Assembly (NCBI GenBank): GCA_017999075.1
Contig: JAGOBX010000001.1
Location: forward strand, 1 to 27,270
Source: JAGOBX01 sp017999075 [NCBI: Candidatus Babelota bacterium]
GTDB taxonomy: Bacteria > JAGOBX01
DNA: 27,270 nucleotides
Direction of reading: 5' to 3'
Under the pieces are notes generated by a model. That model saw only the letters and a list, made by a program, of their open reading frames with translations, was not told the DNA's origin and did not search any database. The translations under genes were made by a program, and so were the position numbers. Shown in pieces: positions 16,901 through 24,204 of the stretch. Numbering within the stretch: position 1 is the first letter of the stretch; every line of letters starts with the position of its first letter.

Positions 16901-18289
16901 ATGTCCTTTCTTAAACCAAAAAAAAATAATCCGGCAATTGTTTTAAAAAAAAATATGATTGTCGAATGTGAAATTCTCAGAACCGGATATAGCTGCGAAG
17001 GAATTTCTCAAATAGGCGGATTTATAGTTTTTATTGAAGACACTCTTCCCGGAGAAAAAGTTTTAGTAAAAATAATTAAAATCACAAAAAAATATGCGAT
17101 CGGAAAATTATTGGAAATCATAGATAAATCCCCGCATAGAATAAATCCGGAATGTGATAACAGTCAATGCGGCGGGTGTCAATTGATTTTCGCAGACTAT
17201 GATTTTCAAATAGAACTTAAAAAAAACATTATATTATCAGCATTTAAACAAAATGCAAAATTAGAAAAGATTCCGTTAATGGATTTTATTAAAGCAGACA
17301 ATAAAAAACATTACAGAAACAAAGTTGTACTGCCTATAACCATGGTTAACGATAAAATTGAAATAGGGTTTTACGCACAGCGAAGTCACAGAGTCGTAAA
17401 CATAGATGATTGTTTCCTGCATCCTGAAATAACTCCTGAAATAATAAATATTGTTAAAAATTTTATATCAAAAAACAAAATAAAGATTTATAATGAAAAT
17501 ACTGGAACAGGATTAATGAGAAGTTTAATGATACGAACAAACGAGTCGTCCAGTGAAATAATGATAGTTTTTGTAATTAACGGTGATACGCTGCCTGGGC
17601 AATCAGATATTATTTCCAACATAACTTCAAAAATTCCATGTGTAAAATCAATAATATTATGTAAAAATAAAAATCGCGGAAATGTAGTTATGTCGGGAAT
17701 TTTTGAAACTATTTATGGGAAAAATACTATAACGGCGAAGCTATGCGGTTATAATTTTTTAATTTGTCCTGATTCTTTTTTTCAAATTAATTTTGAACAA
17801 ACAGAAAAATTATATAACCATATATTTTCATTGGTAAAAAACGAAAAAAATAATAATATCCTGTTTGATATATATTCAGGTGTAAGTTCAATAGGAACGG
17901 CATTATCAGGAATTGTAAAAAAAATTTACTGCCTTGAATCAAATCCTAATGCTTCAGAGCTTGCAGAAAAAATTAAATTTATGAATAAAATCAATAATAT
18001 TCAAAATATTCATGGCGATTCAACTGAATCATTGCTTGCTTTGATTAATTCGTCAATTATTCCCGACATTGTCATATTTGATCCGCCAAGAAAGGGATGC
18101 AGCATAAATGAACTTAAAACAATAGCAGAAAAAAAAATCCCGAAGGTGATATATGTTTCATGCAATCCTTCGACATTAAGCAGAGACGCTAAAATACTTA
18201 TTGATTATGGATACAGATTAAAATCTATTCAGCCTGTTGATATGTTCCCTTATACATATCATGTTGAAACAGTTGCAGAGTTCACCTAA
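16901..18289 (+). CDS. 23S rRNA (uracil-5-)-methyltransferase, RlmD/RlmCD type
   Basis: A SAM-dependent enzyme that makes 5-methyluridine in 23S rRNA. Residues 12-75 form the TRAM RNA-binding domain. A [4Fe-4S] cluster is indicated by C85, C90, C93 (CGGCQ) and C171. The methyltransferase core has FFQIN (293-297), the SAM loop FDIYSGVSSIG (322-332; the usual DLYCG cysteine is serine), FDPPRKGC (393-400) and the catalytic SCNPST (C421). The 462-residue length fits. Which uridine is modified (747, 1939 or both) cannot be told from sequence. There is no Shine-Dalgarno before ATG 16901 and a TATAAT sits at 16891-16896, hinting at a near-leaderless message. The stop codon lies inside a 15-bp tandem duplication. 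Confidence 0.92.
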   Translation: MSFLKPKKNNPAIVLKKNMIVECEILRTGYSCEGISQIGGFIVFIEDTLPGEKVLVKIIKITKKYAIGKLLEIIDKSPHRINPECDNSQCGGCQLIFADYDFQIELKKNIILSAFKQNAKLEKIPLMDFIKADNKKHYRNKVVLPITMVNDKIEIGFYAQRSHRVVNIDDCFLHPEITPEIINIVKNFISKNKIKIYNENTGTGLMRSLMIRTNESSSEIMIVFVINGDTLPGQSDIISNITSKIPCVKSIILCKNKNRGNVVMSGIFETIYGKNTITAKLCGYNFLICPDSFFQINFEQTEKLYNHIFSLVKNEKNNNILFDIYSGVSSIGTALSGIVKKIYCLESNPNASELAEKIKFMNKINNIQNIHGDSTESLLALINSSIIPDIVIFDPPRKGCSINELKTIAEKKIPKVIYVSCNPSTLSRDAKILIDYGYRLKSIQPVDMFPYTYHVETVAEFT

Positions 18290-18304
18290 GCAGAGTTCAC
18301 CTAA
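18275..18304. repeat. Perfect 15-bp tandem duplication spanning a stop codon
   Basis: GCAGAGTTCACCTAA occurs twice head to tail (18275-18289 and 18290-18304). The first copy encodes the last residues and TAA stop of the rRNA methyltransferase. Because the unit is a multiple of three, the second copy supplies a second in-frame TAA. Confidence 0.9.
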
Positions 18305-18384
18305 ACTCCCGATTTTTCTATAACTATATTAAGAAAATTCTGAAAATACTGTTGTTTTATGCAAATGAAATACGGGAGTTTAGG
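18300..18384. repeat. 85-bp element bounded by 12-bp perfect inverted repeats
   Basis: CCTAAACTCCCG (18300-18311) and CGGGAGTTTAGG (18373-18384) are exact reverse complements 61 bases apart, between two convergent genes. The right end runs into a tandem GGAGTTTA GGAGTTTA (18375-18390). The flanks AGTTCA (18294-18299) and AGTTTA (18385-18390) match in 5 of 6 positions, like an imperfect target duplication. No U-run follows either arm, so it is a poor terminator. No ORF inside. Confidence 0.7.
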
Positions 18385-18450
18385 AGTTTACTATTTAATA
18401 AAACCTCATTTTTTTTAAATAACATCTTTTAATTTTATTTTTCCATAAAT

Positions 18451-19905
18451 TCAAATCTGAAAATTTTCTTTTAAAAAAGGATTCCTTGCAGCATTTGTTT
18501 CATCAAGTCTTCTTACAGGCGCATTTACAGGCGCATTTTTTAATAAATCAGGATTAGTCCTGCATTCTTCTGCGATTTTTATCATTGTATCTATAAAAGC
18601 ATCAAGAGTTTCTTTTGTCTCAGTTTCTGTAGGTTCTATCATAATAGCTTCATGAACGATCAGCGGAAAATATATTGTAGGAGGATGATATCCGCAGTCA
18701 ATAAGACGTTTAGCAATGTCAAGAGTTTTAACTCCGTATTTTTTCTGGAATTCATTATTTAATACAAATTCATGTTTGCATATTCTGTCAAAAGGAAGGT
18801 TATAATATTTTTTCAATTTTTCTTTAAGATAATTAGCGTTTAGCACAGCAATATCGCTTACCCTGTTTAACCCTTCAATTCCAAGCTGTTTTATGTAAAT
18901 ATATGCTTTAAGCAGGACATTTATGTTGCCAAAATAAGAATGAATTTTTCCTATTGAACACGGATAATTATAATTTAAAAAATATCGTTCTGACTGCTTG
19001 TCATAATCAACTACAGGTACAGGTAAAAATTCCACGAGTTTCCCCACGACTCCTACAGGTCCGGCTCCAGGTCCGCCGCCGCCGTGAGGAGTTGAAAAAC
19101 TTTTGTGCAGGTTTAAATGCATAACATCAAATCCCATATCAGCAGGTTTACATTTGCATAAAATCGCATTCATATTTGCTCCGTCATAATACAGCAACCC
19201 GCCTTTAGAATGCACTATTTCACTGATTTTTAAAATATCAGTTTCAAATAAACCAAGCGTATTTGGATTGGTTAGCATCAATGCAGCAACTTCTTCATCC
19301 ATTTTTTCTGACAAAGAATTCAAGTCAACAAGACCGTTGTCTCCGCTTTTTATCTCAATTATTTCATATCCAAGCAATGCTGCTGTGGCAGGATTAGTTC
19401 CATGCGAACTGTCAGGAACAATTATTTTGGTTCTGTTTTCTTTTTTAAACGAAAAAAATTCTTTTATAATTCTTAATCCTGTATATTCGCCATTAGCGCC
19501 TGCAGCAGGCTGGAGAGTAATTCCCTGCATGCCTGTCAATAATTTAAGATATTCCTGGAGTTCATATAATATTTTTAACAACTTATTATTTTTTGACAGT
19601 TCTTCAGGATGAATATTGAAAACTGGATTTGAAGCAAATTTTTCATTAATTTTCGGGTTGTATTTCATTGTGCATGAACCCAGAGGATAAAATCCTGTAT
19701 CAACGCTGTAATTTTTTTGAGACAACTTGACAAAATGTCTTACAACTTCACATTCAGGTTTCCCTGAAAATCTAATATCTTCTTTAGTTTTATATGAAAT
19801 ATCCAGTTCTTTTTCAGACTTATTTTCATTTTTTATGATTTTTCCAAAAATAAGTTCAGGGTTAATATTCCCTGCCAATTTAAAAACAGAATCATTATAA
19901 CTCAT
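18451..19905 (-). CDS. gcvPB: Glycine dehydrogenase (decarboxylating) subunit 2
   Basis: The PLP-binding subunit of the two-subunit glycine decarboxylase (P-protein) in the glycine cleavage system; it decarboxylates glycine and passes the aminomethyl group to lipoyl-GcvH. The 484-residue length is typical. The PLP lysine is K268 in HLNLHKSFSTPHGGGGPGAG; GFYPLGSCTMKYNP (71-84) and QPAAGANGEYTGL (132-144) are hallmark motifs. It requires GcvPA, which is not in this window, nor are gcvT or gcvH; the upstream neighbour is a transporter. It has its own promoter (19943-19971), so it is transcribed separately from that transporter. The gene order is unusual because gcvPA and gcvPB are usually adjacent. 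Confidence 0.95.
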   Translation of the reverse strand: MSYNDSVFKLAGNINPELIFGKIIKNENKSEKELDISYKTKEDIRFSGKPECEVVRHFVKLSQKNYSVDTGFYPLGSCTMKYNPKINEKFASNPVFNIHPEELSKNNKLLKILYELQEYLKLLTGMQGITLQPAAGANGEYTGLRIIKEFFSFKKENRTKIIVPDSSHGTNPATAALLGYEIIEIKSGDNGLVDLNSLSEKMDEEVAALMLTNPNTLGLFETDILKISEIVHSKGGLLYYDGANMNAILCKCKPADMGFDVMHLNLHKSFSTPHGGGGPGAGPVGVVGKLVEFLPVPVVDYDKQSERYFLNYNYPCSIGKIHSYFGNINVLLKAYIYIKQLGIEGLNRVSDIAVLNANYLKEKLKKYYNLPFDRICKHEFVLNNEFQKKYGVKTLDIAKRLIDCGYHPPTIYFPLIVHEAIMIEPTETETKETLDAFIDTMIKIAEECRTNPDLLKNAPVNAPVRRLDETNAARNPFLKENFQI

Positions 19906-19942
19906 TTTATTTTACCGCCGATTATATTAAGTTTTATAATAT

Positions 19943-19971
19943 AGTATAAGTTTCAAAATTGATATAGTCAA
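19943..19971 (-). promoter_or_regulatory. Promoter of gcvPB
   Basis: On the minus strand, TTGACT (19971-19966) and TATACT (19948-19943) are 17 bases apart, each 5 of 6 to consensus. Transcription would start near 19936, leaving a leader of about 30 bases. That is too short for a glycine riboswitch, and no such structure is seen in the 132-base spacer. Confidence 0.6.
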
Positions 19972-20037
19972 TAAATTTTTTAATTTTATTTTTTTAAAAT
20001 CAAATTACAAAAATTAACTTATTAGACAGCCACCATA

Positions 20038-21627
20038 CTAATTCAATTCAACAATTTTTTTTAACAGCCATATAATTTTTTCAAAATGTTCGGTAGCAAT
20101 CAATAAAACTTTTTTTTCATTATCTTTCAAAGCAGGCTGCAATCCAAGGTATTTATCTCGAAATCTGTTCATCAGGTCGCTTTTATCAGCAGTCATAGAT
20201 TTAAGCATAGCAATATCTTCACTGTTAAAATTAGTAAAAACATCATTTGCAGTAAGTAAAATAGCATCAAGTCCTTCCAAAAAATTTCTTACAAGTTTTT
20301 CCATTTCAGACGAAATTTCAACATTTGTAATATCATTAGTAAATCCTGCTATTGTTTCAAATATAGAACACATCAGATTATGCCTGTGAACGCATTTCAA
20401 ATATTGCTGCGACGTTTCTTTATCAAGATTTTTATTTATAAGTTCTGAAATGTAAAAATCAAGTTCTTTTGTTAATTTTGTTACAACATTGTTTAATGGT
20501 TCTATTTCATATTTTGAAGGAGTGTTTTCAAGTTTATTTCTTATAATTTCCGTATATAAAGGAAGTTTCTGCAAAATATAATATTGTTCTTTTTCTATTA
20601 TTGCTATAGCTGAAACTGTATCATTAAGAATATCACTTTTAACATATTTCAAGGAACTTTCCTGTTCCTGCAAAGTAGCTGGCCATAATTTTTCAAGAAA
20701 TGAAATTACAGGTTTAATAAATATATGCGACAAAAATGTCGTTACAAGACTAAAAAACACTAAAAAATAAGTCATTTGCTGTTCAAGCGGAAAACTGTTT
20801 GTTGAAACAAATAAATGTTTAACAAGAGGAATATTCATTTTTACTTCTATGAAATACAATGGTATAAATATTACAAGTCCTATTATGCAGCTTACTGCAG
20901 GAAACAAAGCGAGCTGTTTAGCCTGACCTTTAAGCCCTAATGCAAGAAAACAATAACGAAGCCCTTCTCCTATAATACTTGCATAAATATAAACTATAGT
21001 GTCATCAGCATCAAATATTCCGACTTTCGCAAATGAAAATATGACAATTAAAAAGGCATCGACTGATTGAATTACAAATGATAAAACAGCGCCTATCAAA
21101 AATGCGAGAAAATATGATTTTTTGGAATATAATATAAGTTCTTTAAACCATTCCATATCTTTCAACGGATTGGCGCTGTCAATCATAAGTTTAATTCCTA
21201 TAAAAATTATGCATAATCCTAAAGCTGCAGCAACAAGATTTATTTTATTTTTAGGTTTATCAAATGCGTATAAAATTCCAGTAATGCCAAGAAGAAACAG
21301 CATTACCTGATTAATATCCATAAAAACAATAACCAACAGTAGTAATGACCCTGCGCCTGCCCAGTTTATTATTGGCAAAGCTCTCTGAACTGAAAGCAAC
21401 CCTGTTGACAACATTCCTATAACAGCATAATTCACTGCTGTAGTACTGATCGTTATTGCTCCGAATATTATACCGAGAAGAGAACCTTTTATGTCGCTGT
21501 CTGTAACTTTTTCAAGAAGGGTTCTGAATTTTCTTGAAGTCATGGTGTACATATTCGTTTGAAGAATTTTTACACCTGTAAGAAATAATCCTAATCCAGC
21601 TAACATTGCTACTAATACTGATATCAC
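20038..21627 (-). CDS. Divergent Na/Pi-cotransporter (NptA-like) family protein with PhoU-like C-terminus
   Basis: An inner-membrane protein of 529 residues. The first 310 hold the two inverted membrane repeats of the Na+/phosphate cotransporter family; 320-529 are helical and PhoU-like. The start is GTG 21627 with GGAG 7 bases upstream, giving MISVLVAMLAGLGLFLTGVK. In the family each repeat carries a QSSSA substrate motif; here they read ISTTA (60-64) and QSVDA (187-191), and the GANIGTT segments are also lost (WAGAGSL, SIIGEGL). So sodium-phosphate symport is doubtful and the substrate may differ. It lies 27 bases after the substrate-binding lipoprotein gene and is probably in one operon with it. 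Confidence 0.82.
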   Translation of the reverse strand: MISVLVAMLAGLGLFLTGVKILQTNMYTMTSRKFRTLLEKVTDSDIKGSLLGIIFGAITISTTAVNYAVIGMLSTGLLSVQRALPIINWAGAGSLLLLVIVFMDINQVMLFLLGITGILYAFDKPKNKINLVAAALGLCIIFIGIKLMIDSANPLKDMEWFKELILYSKKSYFLAFLIGAVLSFVIQSVDAFLIVIFSFAKVGIFDADDTIVYIYASIIGEGLRYCFLALGLKGQAKQLALFPAVSCIIGLVIFIPLYFIEVKMNIPLVKHLFVSTNSFPLEQQMTYFLVFFSLVTTFLSHIFIKPVISFLEKLWPATLQEQESSLKYVKSDILNDTVSAIAIIEKEQYYILQKLPLYTEIIRNKLENTPSKYEIEPLNNVVTKLTKELDFYISELINKNLDKETSQQYLKCVHRHNLMCSIFETIAGFTNDITNVEISSEMEKLVRNFLEGLDAILLTANDVFTNFNSEDIAMLKSMTADKSDLMNRFRDKYLGLQPALKDNEKKVLLIATEHFEKIIWLLKKIVELN

Positions 21628-21654
21628 TATTGCACTCCAAAATATTTATAAATT

Positions 21655-22626
21655 TTATTTTACAATAAAATCTGCTTTTTTAATTATAGATTCAGGAAAT
21701 TTAATATTCTGTTCTTTACAGCTTTTTTCATTAATTCCTAATCTGTATGCTTTATACGGAATAATCATTCCTGTTTTATTGTATTTTCCCTTCAATATAC
21801 TTCCTGCAAGTTTTCCGCTTTGAAGTCCCCAATCATAATAATCAATCCCATATCCTATTGTCGCGCCATTTTTAACTATAGAAGGATCAGTAACAAAAAT
21901 AGGTATATTGAATTCTTTTGCTGTTTTCATAAGCCCAGAAATCCCGGCATAAACAGTGTTGTCAGCAGATACTACAAATGCTCCGATCTTTTTTTGAACC
22001 AATGCCTGCGCAGCATTTGGGATATCATTGATTGAAGTTATGGGAATTTCACATGTTTCAATACCGTATTTAGCGCATATATCTTTAATTTTTTCTGCTG
22101 CAAACTTTGCATTAACTTCAGATGATGTATACGGCAATCCTATTCGCCGGATAGAAGGAACACATTCCCTTAATAATCCCGCAAAAGGTTCCAAGTCAAA
22201 AGGATCATAAAATCCTGCTAAATTATCCGGAGGCGCAGAAACTCCGGCATCTTGAGGGGAAAATGATACTGTAAAAACCACAGGTATTTTTTTTACCATT
22301 TTAGCAGCAGCAACCATACATGGAGTAGTATTTGTAACCAGCAGACTTATATTTTCATTTTCAAAAGATTTTAATATTAAAGGAATATTCGACATATCTC
22401 CTTGAGCTGATTTCTGTATTATGTTAATATTCTGTCCATCAAAAAAACCTGATTCTTTAAGCCCGTCTTTTACTCCTTCAGTAGCAATATTCAATTGTTC
22501 TTCTTCTAATAATTGTATAATTCCTATTTTAGGAATTTCATTTTTCGGAGAACATGAAACCAAAAAAATCAATAAAAATATCGAAACTAAAATAATTATA
22601 CTCGATCTGCAACAATTCAACCGCAT
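21655..22626 (-). CDS. TTT-type ABC substrate-binding lipoprotein (ABC_sub_bind family)
   Basis: A 323-residue exported lipoprotein: signal segment 8-24 and lipobox LVSC with C25 as the lipidated residue. PKIGIIQLLEEEQLNIATEGVKDGL (spread over about 32-56) and the later IPVVFTVSFSPQDAGV and FVVSADNTVYAGI segments mark the tryptophan/tyrosine-transporter-like (PF04392) periplasmic binding family, whose members bind aromatic amino acids or other small ligands. The matching permease and ATPase genes are absent; its neighbours are a Na/Pi-like protein (27 bases downstream) and the secreted 'AsnB-like' gene (48 bases upstream). AGGAGA precedes the ATG by about 9 bases. The ligand is unknown. Confidence 0.88.
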   Translation of the reverse strand: MRLNCCRSSIIILVSIFLLIFLVSCSPKNEIPKIGIIQLLEEEQLNIATEGVKDGLKESGFFDGQNINIIQKSAQGDMSNIPLILKSFENENISLLVTNTTPCMVAAAKMVKKIPVVFTVSFSPQDAGVSAPPDNLAGFYDPFDLEPFAGLLRECVPSIRRIGLPYTSSEVNAKFAAEKIKDICAKYGIETCEIPITSINDIPNAAQALVQKKIGAFVVSADNTVYAGISGLMKTAKEFNIPIFVTDPSIVKNGATIGYGIDYYDWGLQSGKLAGSILKGKYNKTGMIIPYKAYRLGINEKSCKEQNIKFPESIIKKADFIVK

Positions 22627-22674
22627 TTTATTTTTTCTCCTGGAGCCGCAAATTTTTATAATAATTGTTTAACA

Positions 22675-23979
22675 TTATGTCTTTAATTTTTTTTGTTTTG
22701 CCGCAGGGAACAAAATGTTATTTAAAATCAATCTGTATCCTGAAGAATTTTTATGCAAACTCAAGTTCGTATGTTCTGCCCCAACTTGATGAGCATAATC
22801 TTCAGGGTCATGACCACCAAGATACGTAACAGTGCCTTTTCCAAATTTTCTATGGAGATACTTTACGCATTTATGACCTATAGTTTTTCCCATTATAATG
22901 CATTCCCGTTTTATTTTATCTTCCCTGAAAGATGTAGTCAATCCGAAAAACCCTTTTATTATCTTATTGTGGTTTTGAGTAAGCATAGCAGGCACCTGAT
23001 CAAATTTAGCTGAAAAATCAAACAATTCAAAAGGCTGATCTTCTATACGTTTTGGAGTATTTACCCAGTTGTAATCTATGTCAGATTTAGGATTAAAATA
23101 TGGGTCGCTTATAACCGTAAAATTTTCAAAAACAAGGCATTTCGTATAATCAATTTTTTTCATAAAATCAGGTTCATACGGAGTGCCGTCGATTTCCTGA
23201 GATATATAATCTACTCCTTCCAGAGAAAGCGATATGTCAAGCGCATCAGGAGCTGAACACATTGCAAACAAAAAACCTCCGTTATTAACATAATTTTTAA
23301 TAATTTTAGATACGGCAGTTTTTTCTTCGCGCACAGAATTAAAACCCTGAGACAAAGCAAATTTCCTGTATTCTGCAACTCTATTTAAATACCACGGCGA
23401 ACTTTGAAAGGAACGGTAAAATTTATCGTATTGCCCGGTAAAGTCCTCATGGTGCAAATGAAGCCAGTCATATTCCGAAAGACCTGATTTTAAAATACTG
23501 TCATCCCATATTTTATCATATGGGACTTCAGCGTATGTAAGAGCTAAAGTTACAGCATCATCCCAGGGATTATTGGTTGAAGGGGCATAAACTGCTATTT
23601 TCGGAGCTTTTTCAAGCTCTATCTTATCCATATTTTCTTCTTGAATAGTTATTTCTATATCATTTAATTTATTATCGTCTATTATTTCATAATATACTCC
23701 GGTAAGTTTAAGTTTTTTTACCGCCGCTTCAGAATAAGGTATTAAAAATGAACCGTCCCTGTAATTTAAAAGCCAGTATATTTTTGAAGAGGAATTTTTT
23801 TCTGAAATCGACCAGTAAGCAACTCCATAAGATTTCAGGTGGTCTGTCTGTTTTTCATCCATAGGTATCAGAATATGCTGGGCAAACAAATTTGATATTG
23901 GTATTAGTAATAATATTATTATACCCAACCGCAGTTTAAAATCAAATAAAGAACCCAATTTCATAAGAAATGTTTCCAT
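22675..23979 (-). CDS. Secreted protein of the Bacteroidota 'asparagine synthetase B' (misnomer) family
   Basis: This 434-residue protein belongs to a family annotated 'asparagine synthetase B' in Bacteroidota, but it has no asparagine synthase domain. A signal peptide covers the N-terminus up to about LFAQ (31-34), then HILIPMDEKQTDHLKSYG and WLLNYRDGSF, which are family signatures. Residues 126-360 resemble a class I glutamine-amidotransferase-like (flavodoxin-type) fold, with C241 in the strand-turn-helix FAMCSA and HLHHEDFTG (174-182); GGHDPEDYAH comes near the end. Function is unknown. ATG 23979 lacks a clear ribosome site; the in-frame ATG at 23964 is an alternative that keeps the signal peptide. 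It heads a possible three-gene operon. Confidence 0.85.
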   Translation of the reverse strand: METFLMKLGSLFDFKLRLGIIILLLIPISNLFAQHILIPMDEKQTDHLKSYGVAYWSISEKNSSSKIYWLLNYRDGSFLIPYSEAAVKKLKLTGVYYEIIDDNKLNDIEITIQEENMDKIELEKAPKIAVYAPSTNNPWDDAVTLALTYAEVPYDKIWDDSILKSGLSEYDWLHLHHEDFTGQYDKFYRSFQSSPWYLNRVAEYRKFALSQGFNSVREEKTAVSKIIKNYVNNGGFLFAMCSAPDALDISLSLEGVDYISQEIDGTPYEPDFMKKIDYTKCLVFENFTVISDPYFNPKSDIDYNWVNTPKRIEDQPFELFDFSAKFDQVPAMLTQNHNKIIKGFFGLTTSFREDKIKRECIIMGKTIGHKCVKYLHRKFGKGTVTYLGGHDPEDYAHQVGAEHTNLSLHKNSSGYRLILNNILFPAAKQKKLKT

Positions 23980-24165
23980 TTAAAAAAATATATTCGACCA
24001 AACTATTGATTCATTTTAAAAAATCAAATAAGTTTTTATTTCAAATTTGTATATTGTTTTTATATTTTTTGCAAGTATATATTTTAAATATAATTTTACA
24101 AGATTTTTCTTCTTTTTTCAATGACAGCTTATAACTAAACTCAAAAACAGTATACTATTTTTTCT

Positions 24166-24193
24166 TTGACTTTATAAATATTTTTAGTAATAT
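24166..24193 (+). promoter_or_regulatory. Possible promoter very close to the glycosyltransferase start
   Basis: TTGACT (24166-24171), 16 bases, TAATAT (24188-24193). The predicted start near 24200 would leave only about 5 bases before ATG 24205, and no Shine-Dalgarno is present. The rest of the 225-base divergent spacer (23980-24204) is AT-rich with nothing else recognisable. Confidence 0.4.
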
Positions 24194-24204
24194 TTTATGT
24201 AAAA

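Noticed and set aside
18300-18384. Bidirectional intrinsic terminator for the convergent genes
   Set aside because: The arms are 61 bases apart and neither is followed by a U-run on its strand.
19906-20037. Glycine riboswitch upstream of gcvPB
   Set aside because: The leader after the predicted promoter is only about 30 bases and no conserved aptamer core is visible.
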